From contig NC_134138.1 in assembly GCF_033958435.1 (NCBI RefSeq), positions 191,553,298-191,617,297 of the forward strand: a DNA stretch of 64,000 nucleotides. The letters run 5' to 3'. This DNA is from Carettochelys insculpta (Eukaryota > Chordata > Testudines > Carettochelyidae). The position numbers were made by a program, and so were the translations under genes. Shown here in pieces: positions 47,853 to 59,172 of this stretch. The notes beneath the pieces were generated by a model. That model was not told the origin of the DNA. It ran no database searches and saw nothing but the letters and a program-made list of their open reading frames with translations. Each line of letters starts with the position of its first letter. Positions within the stretch are counted from its first letter, which is position 1.

Positions 47853-48129
47853 CTTGAGTTGAAAAAATACCAGATCCAAAATGGGTTCCAGTGTCAGGTG
47901 GCCTGGTCACAAGTTTTGGTAGGATCAACCACAATTTGGGCTTTCAGGAAAAACAAAACCATTCATAGGTCATTGGCGTGATCACTGAGGCATCAGATTC
48001 CTAACATATCACTAATGACATTTACTAGAATACATGGACTAATAAAACAAGTTCCCACTGAATGTTTCTAACTGCATGTAGAGGAATGGATACATGAGCA
48101 AAAATACAGAATACACATTCAGGGGATCA

Positions 48130-48897
48130 CAGGCTCTTGACTGATCATCCTCCAGGCCCATCTTTGCAAGCTTGATTGGTTCCGGTGTAGGTGCCGGCAG
48201 CTTCTCTAGGGTTCTGGGTCGTAGCAGGGAAGTCACCTACTACACCTGCTGTTGCTGGTGGATTGCTAATTCCCCAGTTAGCTATTGCTGCTGCTGGGCC
48301 ATCTGTTTGAGCAGCTTCTGCTGCTATTGTTGTTGCTGCTACTGCTGGCTGGCATGCTGCTCCATCACCCATTTCAGCAAGGGTTCCATTGTGCTTCAAC
48401 ACTTCGCACTTGCTGGGCCTATGGCTGTCACAGTAGGATGGCCCTTCAGCAGGGTTGAAGGTCTGCCCACATTCTCCACCACATATAGGTGGTTCGATTC
48501 CCCCTAATGGCAAGGTGGCCTAGTGGCCTGGGGTGTAGGTCTGCAGCCCACCCCTAAAGGCTGTAGTCTTACAGGCTTGTAGGCCCCGAGAGTCTAGTTT
48601 TGCCTTTGCAGGGGACAGGTTCTCTGGGGTTCTCCCCGCTCTCTGCCTGCGGAAGGATTCAGAGGCTCCTTCCTCTGGTAGCAAACCTGGTGGCAGCTCT
48701 GGCTTAGGTGCTGCATGCACCAGAGCCAGCTCCTGCTTTCTGGCTGGTCAGCCTCGGGCTGGGCTGGTTTCTCCCATTTTATACTGCCTCCAAGCCTGAC
48801 ACTGGCTACAGGTGAACGACAATGGGGCTAATAGGGCAAACAGGGTCTGTTTAACCCCTCCCTGGCCTGGTCTCTCTCTTATTCCCTTAAAGCATGA
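48130..48897 (-). mobile_element. 5' part of a decayed LTR retrotransposon
   Basis: Read on the minus strand it starts TGTCATGCTTTAAGGG (an LTR-like TG start) and has a TATA box (CAGTATAAAATGGG, TATAAAA at 48784-48778). A leader follows in which GGGGGAATCGAACC is complementary to a tRNA T-arm, hence primer-site-like. Next comes a Gln-rich stretch, then PRTLEKLPAPTPEPIKLAKM and GLEDD, which resembles the start of the SCAN-related Gag of gypsy/Gmr1-type elements. Several stops break it. The LTR 3' boundary is not resolved. Confidence 0.5.
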
Positions 48898-48929
48898 CAG
48901 TAACCAAAAGAAAAGTCAAACAATACAGA

Positions 48930-50960
48930 TGCTCATATTTCATTATAACTAAGCCAAAACAGACGGACAGCACAAGAACTTAGAATTGTGGTAGCAAACA
49001 GATTCCAAGCACTTGAAAAGGAAGGTAATGAAGCAGTAGAAGACAAATGATAACGTGTAAGAGGAAACTTTCCCAAAGACCGGTGAGAGAAGTGCTGGGA
49101 TCCAGAAAGAAATAGTGGTCTTAGAATATATGTCAAAAAGGAAAAGGATCCCAAATTAAACAAACTAAATCAAGTAAAACCACAGAAATGGCAGCTCCAG
49201 AAGGAATAAGTCACAAAGAACAAAGAGGTCAAAACAGCACCAAGACACAGAAATTAGATTTTATTGATAAAATGGCACAGATTTCCTTGAAATAAATGAC
49301 ATGCACACACTGTATAACATCACTAGACAGCAGTCAGGAAGAACACAAAACAGCTGATCAGTTCAAGATAATGAGAGCAACTTAACAAAAGACAATTAAA
49401 TATGTGAAAGCCATACTTCAGTTAACTATGGAGATGTAAGACAGCGAATAAACTGGGCGTCATATTAGGACCTATCACACACTAGAAGCAGAGAGGGCAG
49501 TAAATTATTGAAAAAGTGGAAAGATACTAGGCTCAGACAACATTCCTGTTAAAGGTCATAAGATTCCAGTACACAGGTGCTGTGAAGTTGTTTGTGGTGT
49601 ACACGGTATACAGGATTGACAATTTGGTTTAGTGGCTCTCATAACCCCCACTACACAAATTTGTTTGAAAACCCCTGCCACTAGATATTTTGAAGAGATC
49701 TGATCTCTTACAGAAAATTCAGGAAGAAGTAAAGAACCAAACATTGGGAAAATGGTCATATAGTGAAAATACCCCCACCTCAAAAAAAAAAAAAAAAGAG
49801 AGATTTCAGTCAGTGTAAAAACTGAAGGGGCATACAATTGCTGTCCTTCCCAAGTAAAATACTTACATGAATTATACAAGCTAGATTCAAGGTTACAACA
49901 AGAATAGGTGGGGGTCTCACAGCAGAAATCATTGAATAGTTGCCCAACATATTGGTAATGAAGTAGCAAATTACAGGCATTGCTCTATATTAGTTTCATA
50001 GATTTCCAAAAACCTTTTGACACAATAGGTAGAGCAATCTTATGGAAGTTGCTACATCATTATGAAATATTTTAGAGATACCCTTGGGAATATAATTCAC
50101 AACTTCTATGAAAATGTAACATCAAATACATACATACCAATGAACTGAGTAACTCATTCAAGGTAACTGCATACATTAGGCAAGGGTATCTTTCATCACC
50201 CATGACCTTCCTCTGGTAATGGATAGAGGAATAAGAAAGACCACAGAACAAACAAGCAATGGGTATACAGTGGATTTTTCTCGCAGAACCAAAAAGACCT
50301 TGAGTGTGCAAGTGACATCAGCCTGCTGTCCCATGCCACCTGATAAGTGGAAGCTGAAACAAATGATCTCCAGATCTACACTCAGTCAGCAAATCTAAAA
50401 ATCAAACACTGAGAAAATTAAAGCCATGAGGTCACCACACATGGTCCAAAGGTCCAACATTTCACATATCTCAGCAGCACTATAAACAAAACAGGTGGAA
50501 CAAAAGAAGGCATTAACCGTACAACAACAAAAATCAGACAGGCTTTTGCATGCATAAGGCTATATGCAGAAAGGGGTATCTTGCCCTCCAAACTGAACTT
50601 GGACTATTTAACACCACTGTAAATATCAAATGGCCCGGGAGTGGGATGGGAATCACAAATTAAGAGTGTGGGTGGATGATGAAATCAAAGTGAATAGGAT
50701 GGGAAAATATGGAATGAAAATGAAGAGGACATAGCTGGAGGATGGCACCCAACAATGTAAGACTGATGATGTACTGGAAGCCCAATGGCAAGAGATGGAT
50801 GTGGTAGACCAGAACAACATGGAAACATACAACAGAAGTGAAACTGAGAGACATCAGAAAGATACAGGGGAAAGCCAAAAGTGTAGCAAGAGATTGCATA
50901 AGATGGAAGACGATGGTGAAGGGCCTTTTGCATGGTATAAAGGCTCATAAGTCATAATGT
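48930..50960 (+). mobile_element. Decayed RTE-class LINE, sense
   Basis: Reading across frames gives INDMHTLYNITRQ, then a palm-like DFQKPFDTIGRAILWKLLHH-type block near 49995, LSHAT near 50325, and GGTKEGINRTTTKIRQAF near 50490. The end WKTMVKGLLHG lies near 50910. This order matches RTE reverse transcriptase through its C-terminal motifs, followed by an A-rich tail. Stops and frameshifts are numerous and a large part of RT is missing or unrecognisable. Confidence 0.6.
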
Positions 50961-50992
50961 ACAGGAAGGAAAGAAAATAAAGAAAAAAAAAA

Positions 50993-51210
50993 GGATGGCC
51001 CAGTGGTTAAGGCACTAGTGTAGCATTTCAGACTTCGGGGGTTCAGTTCCATGCTCTGCTGTGGACTCCCTAGAACATGTCTCACAAGTCACTTAACTTC
51101 TCTATGCCTCATCCCTAAAATAGGGATAACAGCATTGTCCTACTTCACAGGAGTGCTCGGAGGCTAAATGCATTAAAAGTACTCAGCTGCCACAGTGATG
51201 TATGTCCTAT
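50993..51210 (+). repeat. tRNA-derived CORE-SINE, nearly full length
   Basis: It has an A-box-like GGCCCAGTGGTTAAGGCAC and a B-box GGTTCAGTTCC at the usual distance. The core CACAAGTCACTTAACTTCTC plus TATGCCTCA, AAAATAGGGATAACAGCATT and a 3' part follow. It sits just after the A-rich tail of the RTE-like LINE. Confidence 0.8.
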
Positions 51211-52559
51211 AATTGCCCCTGATAGAAAGGCCTGGGCTGACATCCTGCCCCAGTAAGGTTAGGGGCAAAACTCCCTTAACTTCAGTGGGATCATGATTTG
51301 ATCCCTGCTCTACAAGACTTTCCAATGTTAAAAAAAAAAAAGTATCTGATCAGAACCCTGCACATCATTTTGCTGTTTCACCCCCCTGTGTCTCACTGGC
51401 ACCACTGAAATTGTTTGCAAATAATTTACAAATCAGAGTATTTATCATCAAATTCACGTATAACCAATGGTTTAGCTAGTCTGATCATCCTACGTGCATA
51501 TCTCATGCTTCCAAATGCCTGGAATGGCCAGGAGTTCATAAAAATCTCACTAAAGCACGCACCTGTCTACATTCTAGTCTATCATTCTCTCATTATACAC
51601 ATCATAAAGACGCTAACTCTAGAAATACGAATAAACTCAGTACATCTCCTATTCAACCCTACTCCACACTCTCCCCCAAGAATGAGGTCTTCCTTAAACA
51701 TATGAATAAATGGAGAATCCTGTGTTGTTTAGCGCAGAGCAGGAACGCATCAAATATACAATGAACAGTGGACTGTCAAATATACAGTTCTGGGCACTGG
51801 TAAAAGACATGCTTCAGTTTGCAGGAGTATTAACATCATCGCTTGTGTTTTTCATACAACATTATTCTGCTATCCTATGTTACTGCACTGCTTTATGTAC
51901 TGTACTCCTATAAGGCACAGATCATAGGACAGGAATTCCTTTAAGCAAGCATTTAGCAGGAAAGCCATAGAGACTATTGTTTCATGTCCTGATTATGTAG
52001 ATTGGCTCCACTATGCCACAGCTGTGTGGAGTAAAATTACAGAACAATCTATAGTTTGAAAATGTTGAAAATCTGCTAAAAGAGAAAATTACATGACTGG
52101 AGAACAGCATTCATAGAATTACAGTGAAATATTTCACAAAGGGTTTTATTTAGGGTTTATTGTTTCAACACTTAGATCAATGAGTTTGTTCTGATATATA
52201 TAATAATGTACAACTTCACATTCGTATTTAAATCTCCAGTTAATGAAGAAGAATGAAAATAAGTCATTACTCATTTATAGGACCAAGCTCTGTGCAGTCT
52301 TTTACTGAACGTTCTGAAATGTCTGTTGAAATTTTCCTTAATCGTTGAAATGACTCTGGCATTCTGTGATAAGCCACTAAAATAGGTCAAATTACAGAAT
52401 TTGCAGCCCAAATGGAAGCCAGAAATGCTGGAAGTCCTCTAAGAAGGGAGAATATAAGAGACCAACGTATGTTATGATGAATACTGCCTATCAATGGGCA
52501 CCTAAAAAGGAATTATTCAGATTCTCTGTATATTAGCACGTAGGATGCAGCTTAAAAAT
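51211..52559. other. Unassigned stretch
   Basis: AT-rich; poly-A at ~51330. No gene or further repeat recognised. Confidence 0.4.
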
Positions 52560-52945
52560 CGAAATCATTCACAGAGTTTATGACCAGAGAGATCACTGAT
52601 CATCTAATCTGAACTGCATAACAAAGACCACAGAACCTCCCATTTGCAAAAAACCCAATATTGATTTAAAAGTTGCTCTTGATGGAGGAGCCACCGAAAG
52701 CATGGATACATTGCTCCATTGATTAACCATCCTAGCTTTTAAAAATTGATGCCTTATTTCAAATCTGAAATTTGTCTACATCAGCTTTCAGCCACTGGAT
52801 CTTGTTACCTCTGTGTGTGTTAAGAGGCCCCCATTGTCAAATATTTGTTCCCACATAGGTCCTTACAGGCTAATTAAGATCAGCCCTTGACTTTCTCTTT
52901 GATCAGGCAAACAGATGGAGCTACGTCAGAATTCTAAAACTGTGC
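52560..52945 (-). repeat. CR1 3' region, antisense
   Basis: GCCTTATTTCAAATCTGAAA, CAGCTTTCAGCCACTGGATC, TTGTTACCTCTGTGTGTG and GTCAAATATTTGTTCCCACA run in the antisense order of a common CR1 3' UTR family. The composite Harbinger element at 52957 lies directly next to it. Confidence 0.65.
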
Positions 52946-52956
52946 CTCTACTTCCT

Positions 52957-54329
52957 GGCTACGTCTATTCTATTTCGATGAATAACGTCTACACGTCCTC
53001 CAGGGCCAGCAACGTTGATGTTCAACTTCGACGTTGCTCAGCCCAACATCGAAATAGGCGCAGCGAGGGAACGTCTACACGTCAAAGTAGCACACATCGA
53101 AATAGGGATGCCAGGCACAGCTGCAGACAGGGTTACAGGGCGGACTCAACAGCAAGCCGCTCCCTTAAAGGGCCCCTCCCAGACACACTTGCACTAAACA
53201 ACACAAGATACACAGAGCTGAGAACTGGTTGCAGACCCTGTGCCTGCATCATAGATCCCCAGCTGCCGCAGAAGCAGCCAGAAGCCCTGGGCTAAGGGCT
53301 GCTGCCCACGGTGACCATAGAGCCCCGCAGGGGCTGGAGAGAGAGCATCTCTCAACCCCCCAGCTGATGGCTGCCATGGAGGACCCAGCAATTTCGACGT
53401 TGCGGGATGCGGATCGTCTACACGGTCCCTACTTCGACGTTGAACGTCGAAGTAGGGCGCTATTCCTATCTCCTCATGAGGTTAGCGACTTCGACGTCTC
53501 GCCACCTAACGTCGAAGTTAACTTCGAAATAGCGCCCGACACATGGGCTACGTCTACACGTGCACCCAACTTCGAAATAGCTTATTTCGATGTTGCGACA
53601 TCGAAATAGGCTATTTCGACGAATAACGTCTACACGTCCTCCAGGGCTGGCAACGTCGATGTTCAACTTCGACGTTGCTCAGCCCAACATCGAAATAGGC
53701 ACAGCGAGGGAACGTCTACACGCCAAAGTAGCACACATCGAAATAAGGGAGCCAGGCACAGCTGCAGACAGGGTCACGGGGCGGACTCAACAGCAAGTCG
53801 CTCCCTTAAAGGGCCCCTCCCAGACACACTTTCATTAAACAGTGCAAGATACACAGAGCCAACAACTAGTTGCAGACCCTGTATATGCAGCACGGACCCC
53901 CAGCTGCAGCAGCAGCAGCCAGAAGCCCTGGGCTAAGGGCTGCTGCCCACGGTGACCACAGAGCCCCGCAAGGGCTGGAGAGAGAGTATCTCTCAACCCC
54001 CCAGCTGATGGCCGCCATGGAGGACCCCGCTATTTCGATGTTGCGGGACGCGGATCGTCTACACTGTCCCTACTTCGACGTTGAACGTCGAAGTAGGGCG
54101 CTATTCCCATCCGCTCATGGGGTTAGCGACTTCGACGTCTCGCCGCCTAACGTCGATTTCAACTTCGAAATAGCGCCCAACACGTGTAGACGTGACGGGC
54201 GCTATTTCGAAGTTACTGCCGCTACTTCGAAGTAGCGTGCACGTGTAGACGCAGCCATGTAGACGCAACGGGCGCTATTTCGAAGTTGGTGCCGCTACTT
54301 CGAAGTAGCGTGCACGTGTAGATGCAGCT
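52957..54329. mobile_element. Tandem composite of Harbinger MITE copies (1373 bp)
   Basis: One CCT pair (52954-52956 and 54330-54332) encloses the whole block, with outer ends GGCTACGTC and, reversed, AGCTGCATCTACACGTGC. Inside are copy A (52957-53545, missing both terminal segments), full-length copy B (53546-54256, beginning GGCTACGTCTACACGTGC) and an extra 73-bp terminus (54257-54329). Copies A and B are in the same orientation, opposite to the 39.8- and 42.0-kb copies. The ORFs of 121-126 aa here translate MITE sequence and are not genes. Confidence 0.9.
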
Positions 54330-54381
54330 CCTGTGAACAAGACGTAAACTTGACGAAACATTTAAACACTGCTAAATTCAG

Positions 54382-54630
54382 TGGCCATTTCTACACATGC
54401 AAATTTCTCCAAAATGCTTATGAGGCACAGATGCAAATTTCCTGCACCTCATTAGCATAAGGTCACATGATTTGGTGCTCGGAAAACCATTCTTCCGGAC
54501 TTCAAAACAACATGTAGAAGTGTGGCACCGGGGGGGGGGTCTTCCGGAAGTAAGTCCTCCTTCCGGAGGCCCCTTGTTCCTGAAAATTTTCAGGAAGAAG
54601 GGGCATCCGGAAGAAACAGACCAGTATATG
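54382..54630. repeat. Truncated MITE
   Basis: GGCCATTTCTACACATGCAA, GCACCTCATTAGCATAAGG and CTTCCGGAAG-type inverted blocks match the left half of MITEs such as that at 61174. The right end is missing. Confidence 0.55.
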
Positions 54631-54639
54631 CAGGTTACA

Positions 54640-55369
54640 GAACTATATGATGCAGGCTAGTCTGCTTGTAGAATTCAACAGTAACTTATTCGTGCCCTCA
54701 CTCAGAAGAGAGCTATGTGAAGAGAATTATACCTATGTGTACTGTCTATCCCAGCTCAAGTGGTGGTGGGGTGGGAGAGCAAATGAGAGCTCAGAAATAT
54801 TTCCAGTTATAAAAATGAAGACAGATGAGAAAAAAGTGATTTAGGCAGAAATGTTAGTTATTCATGGAACAAACAAAAATTAAACATCATATGCAATAAA
54901 GCAAGATACTTGTCAAGCTACACCCTTCAGTAATTCAATATATGAGCTCCCACAACCAGTAGCTGGCATTTCATACTCCAGTTACAAAAAAAAAAACAAC
55001 AACAAAAAACCATGATTGTGCTAAATACTACAGGCAATGCTTCACACCACACAAAATATTATTCATTATACGGAACAGCTGACAGTTTCTTCCCCCTAAG
55101 GAGATCCAAGCTTACCCAAGTCTGGAGTCTGCAATACCATATCCTGTCAACCACAGTGTATAGAGAAGCAATTAATTTAGTTAGCAGGCTTGGGGACATA
55201 AACAAAGAGCTCCTGGCCAAAACTGGAATCAGCATAATAATTAAATTAAATAATTAAGCAACTCAACATAGCAATTGAATATTAAGCCCGATTCTCTGCT
55301 CATACAAGTCAGGGATGAAGTACAAGTGCTGAAGGAACTGATCAGGGGCCGTGCTGCTCACAAACAGGG
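54640..55369. other. Unassigned stretch
   Basis: AT-rich; nothing recognised. Confidence 0.4.
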
Positions 55370-56090
55370 AAGAATTAGTAGGAGAAATAGAAGTGGGTGG
55401 CAATCTGGACTGCAGTGATCATGAGATGGTAGATTTCAGGATCCTGACAAAAGGAAGAATGGTGAGCAGTAAAATATAGATCCCTCAGTTCAGCAGGGAT
55501 GACTTTGACTCCCTGAGAGAATTGATGGGCAAGATTCCCTAGGAAGTTAATATGAAGAGAAAAGGAGTCCAGGAGAATGGGCAGAATTTTAAAGAAGCCT
55601 TTTTGAAGGCACAGGAACAAAACCACCCCAATAACACAGTAAGAAAAGCAAACATAGTAGACAGCCCTCTTGGCTTACCAGGGAATCCTGGGCGAGCTTA
55701 AACTCAGTAAGGATGCATATAAGCAGTGGAAAACTTGGACAGATGACTAAGGAGGAGTAAAATATATTGCTCACAAATGCGGGGGAGTAATCAGGGAGGC
55801 AAACGCAGAGTTGGAATGGCAGCTAGCAAGGAATCTGAAGGGTAACAAGAAAGGATTCTACAGACATGTTAACAATAAGAGGGCGAACAGGCAACGTGTG
55901 GGGCCCTTACTGAATGCACCTTGTGGCAGATGATGTGGGAAAAGCTGAAGTACTCAATGACTTTTTTGCCTGTATCTTCACAGACAAGGTCAGCTGCCAG
56001 GCTACTGCTCTAGGCAGTGCAGTAAGGGAAGGACGTGGGCAACCCTCAGTGGGGAAAGAACAAGTTAAGAGCTAGTTAGAAGAGCTAGAC
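55370..56090 (+). mobile_element. CR1 ORF2 fragment, sense
   Basis: GAAGTGGGTGGCAATCTGGA, AGTGATCATGAGATGGTAGA, GAATCTGAAGGGTAACAAGA and GACTTTTTTGCCTGTATCTTC correspond to CR1 ORF2 between endonuclease and RT. It breaks off at the Harbinger relic and probably forms one element with 59007-59172. Confidence 0.75.
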
Positions 56091-56173
56091 CCACGGAATG
56101 TCACCCCTGGTGACCCCACCTTCCTGCCCAGCCCTTCCAGGAAGCAGGAGCCACCCTGTCACAAAATGCCAGG

Positions 56174-57426
56174 GCCCCTTCCTGGACCAGGCCTGAGATT
56201 GAGGACCTCCTGGACATGGGGGACAAAGAACAGACCCTCCTTGACCATGGGGCCAAGAGTAGGAATGCCCCTGCTTACTCCTGGCTGGCAGCTGCCCTGG
56301 CAGCATGGGGACACCCAGGCTGCACCATGGAGCAGGTGCAGACAAAAGTTAAGGAACTGAGGCAGGGCTACACCCAGGTCTGCAATGCAAGGAACAGATC
56401 AGAGATAGGACTGGCCACATTCCCCTACTACAGGGAACTCCACCAGCTCCTGGGGGGTTATGACACCTCCCCTCTAACTGCTCCCTTGGACACTGCAGAG
56501 GAGGGCTCCCCCACAGCTGGAGACCAAGAGGAGGAGGACAACGACCAGGAGCACCCCAGGGCCCAAACCCCAGTGGAACTGGAGGCGGATACGGGGTCTG
56601 AGGTCAGCAGCATCGCCCTGGTCATCGCCCTGCACACAGTTGCCCCCAGCCAGGCCACCTCCAGGGCATCCCTGGAGCTGATCAAGGGACCCTTCAGTAA
56701 TTGCCCCACACGTCACACGCCCCAGGGTGTCGGGGGCAGGTGCAGACAGGGTGTGCTGCGAGCCCTGCCAATCTGGCTCAGGAAGGACCTCGTGTTGCAG
56801 GCCCAGCATGTGGAACGACATGCAAGGCCACATGTTCCACCCAGAATCATTAGACACCCCCTGTGTGCTGTCAGTCTCAGGGAAGACTGGACAAGACAAA
56901 GGTCGGGGGATGGGGGGAAAGGGACAGGGAATTGCTAGCCCCTGCCAGAGCTGGAAGCAGGCTAGGCACATAGATACCAGCCTGACCCCAAACACACTGA
57001 GGAGTGCGACGCCTGTCACGCAGACAAGCCTGTAGGCAAGAGGCAGCACCCATTCCCACGGACAGTGCTGTGAGCTGCACAGGTGTGGGGGGGGTGCTTG
57101 GGGAGGGTCTGGCTGTGCCCAGCTCACCTGCCACGCATGCAGGGACCTCGCTGTGGCTGCGCACCCCCCCATCTGACAGCTAGCTCCTTGTGCGGATGGG
57201 GGAGACCCTCCCCAACAGTCAGCCTGGTCTGCAAGGCACTGTGGAGTTTCTGTGCAGCAGGCCAGACACGCCTGTGCTCCAGGGACATCCCAGTCCCATG
57301 ACTCAGGGGGGTGCTGGTTGCTACTCATGGTGGGGGCCAGGGCCTTGGGAGCTGTGCTGCATGAATGACTCACTGTTTCCCCTCCTTCTCTTCCTCATAG
57401 CTGGACCCACACCAAGCGAGGGCTGA
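56174..57426 (+). pseudogene. Myb/SANT-like accessory gene of the second Harbinger
   Basis: Exon 1 (to about 56696) is open in one frame: PSWTRPEIEDLLDMGDKEQT, LAAALAAWGHPGCTMEQVQT, KVKELRQGYTQVCNARNRSE, TFPYYRELHQLLGG, then an acidic linker (DQEEEDNDQEHP). This aligns with the 34.9-kb gene (WTEAELWDLL..., KVKELRQGY..., FYRELRAIL) and is better preserved. A donor GTAATT at 56697 and acceptor CTCATAG before 57401 preserve the phase-1 intron. Exon 2 stops early at 57424-57426 after GPTPSEG, so the helical C-terminal region is lost. No start codon could be fixed. Confidence 0.75.
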
Positions 57427-57616
57427 GCCAGCCCCACCTCCCCACCAGGGTCAGCCCGCCCCACTCCAGCGCTGGAGCAAGCCAGCCCCAAGGCAGCACC
57501 AGGGCAAGCCAGCACACCCCCACTGAGAGGGTGGACCCATGGCTGGAGGGGATGTCAGTGGGACAATAATGACCTCCAGAGTACCCACACTGCCACCGTC
57601 TGGAGGCTGACCGACC

Positions 57617-58636
57617 TCCTCAAGTGGTGGCACGGTGGTTGACCGGGACCTGAAGCACAATGGAGTAGTATTCCTTGTGGTTATTGAATCCGACCATGCT
57701 GTGGTCTGGGGAACAAATGTAGATGTGGGGCCTATCAATAGCCCTGAAGCAACTGGGAAACCCCAGGGTAGCGAATCCAGCCACAACTTTGTCAATGTCT
57801 GCTAGACGGACAACCCTCTGCAGCAGGAGCATGTTGATGGCTGTCACGACCTGCAAGGGAAGGGAACAAAAACACACAATCAGGGACTGAGGGAGGGAGG
57901 AAGCCCTTGGGCGAAGGGAGGGAGCCCCTGCTGCTCCTATCCCCTCCTCCTTGAGATCTCTGGGAGCCTCCCCATGTGAGGCCCCCTCCCAGCAGCAGGG
58001 CTGTGTTTAGGTGGGACAGCACAGCCCCCCAGGGAGAGGGCTTACCCCTACTCCACTGCTCATACCCATTACCCCACACCCCCAGGGTCCCCCTTGGGCA
58101 GGATACCCCCTCCTCCCTCTGTGCAGGGCCTGCAGCACAATAATGCCTTACCTGTATGAGGATGGCCCTGATGGTAGGTCTTCCCCACCCAAAACTGGTT
58201 GCAAATGAAACAGTAGCTGTCAGGGGTAGTGAGCTTCCACAGGGCGATGGTGACCGGCTTCTCCACAGGGATGCTGGGCCACAGGCAGGTGTCCTTTCTC
58301 CAGAGAGCTAGGGCAAGCCAGGTGCAGAACTCCAGAAAGTGTCCTTACACGTGTGGAAGTTCTGAAGCCAAGGCTGGTCATCCCACTGCCCCACGATGAG
58401 CTGGTGTCACCAGCCTGAACTGGTACTGGGCCTCCAGTCTCACCTGTGCAGCCAGGGTGGGAGGGGGGTGAGCGCTGGTGGGCCAGTGCAGCAGCAAGGG
58501 CATGCTCCTTGAAGGTGGTGTCTGGGTCATTCTCCCTCAAGAGGAGAAGGAGGAGGATGGCCATGATGAGGTTCAGCAGAAGGTGAAGCACGTCTGGGTG
58601 AGGCCAGTGCAAGCCCAAGGGCTGCTCCGACACCAT
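57617..58636 (-). pseudogene. Transposase of the second Harbinger, truncated
   Basis: Exon 1 (58636-58152) retains the N-terminal block in broken frames, then ALWKLTTPDSYCFICNQF, which parallels VWKLATPDSYRSIGQQF of the intact gene. The donor CAG|GTAAGG and acceptor CTTGCAG (before 57850) are canonical and phase 0; the intron is 301 nt. Exon 2 reads VVTAINMLLLQRVVRLADID, FATLGFPSCFRAIDRPHI, keeping the first catalytic Asp but with DG changed to DR. It ends after VNHRATT near 57620; the second Asp and the Glu are deleted. Inactive. Confidence 0.8.
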
Positions 58637-59006
58637 GGCTATCTGGAAAGCACTGTCTCTCTTTCAGAATGCATGTGAGCCCTGCTGTAGCAACTGTGCT
58701 GTTCTTCATGAAGGTAGGCAAGACTCAGTAAGGGCAGGGAATAGGTGTTGGGGTGGCGGGTGGGGGTCTTTAACGGCACATCTTGCCAGGGTTCCTAGAA
58801 GGGATTGCTAGCCATGAGACCCTGTCTGCAGGGTTTCCGGATCTGTTCTGTTGAGAACATGGCCAGGCAGTCTCTCTCAACAGACAGGATCAAAAGAGCG
58901 ACCTGCTTTTGTGTCTGGCCACAATCTGTCGACTCAAGTTTTGCTGGGTGATATCTTCCAACAGTAACTTCTATCAACAGATCGCGCTAGTGTAGACATA
59001 GCCCTA

Positions 59007-59172
59007 GGGAGGTGGTGGAATCTCCATCCCTAGAGATTTTTTTTTTAAGTCCCAGCTTGACAGAGTCCTGGCTGGGATGATTTAGATAGGGTTGATCCTA
59101 CTTTAGGATCAACAGGGGTAGAGGCTCGCCTCAATGACTTCCTGAGGTCCCTTCCAGCCCTATGATTCTATG
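59007..59172 (+). repeat. CR1 3' end, sense
   Basis: GGGAGGTGGTGGAATCTCCA, CAATGACTTCCTGAGGTCCC and TTCCAGCCCTATGATTCTAT are the CR1 3' UTR and terminus. It is the likely downstream part of the CR1 at 55370-56090. Confidence 0.85.

Larger units (their letters stand above)
56091..59003. mobile_element. Second Harbinger element, decayed, left end lost
   Basis: The right end ATCGCGCTAGTGTAGACATA plus GCC is a Harbinger TIR; no matching left TIR occurs near 56.09 kb. Inside is the same convergent pair of genes as in the 34.4-39.0 kb element: Myb-like (plus, exon at 56174) and transposase (minus). The right terminal ~250 bp are homologous to the MITE at 151-550. CR1 sequence lies on both sides, so it inserted in a CR1, followed by deletion. 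Confidence 0.85.

Noticed and set aside
48478..48505. Possible tRNA gene (GGTTCGATTCCCCC T-arm-like sequence)
   Set aside because: No cloverleaf can be built upstream; better explained as the complement of a retroelement primer-binding region.
48172..48507. Cysteine-rich 111-aa plus-strand ORF
   Set aside because: The Cys runs are the antisense of a CAG/Gln-rich tract in the LTR-element relic on the minus strand.
56474..57373. 299-aa minus-strand ORF
   Set aside because: Antisense to the Myb-like exon and its intron; Pro/Ser/Cys-rich with no family features, while the plus strand carries the conserved KVKELRQGY block.
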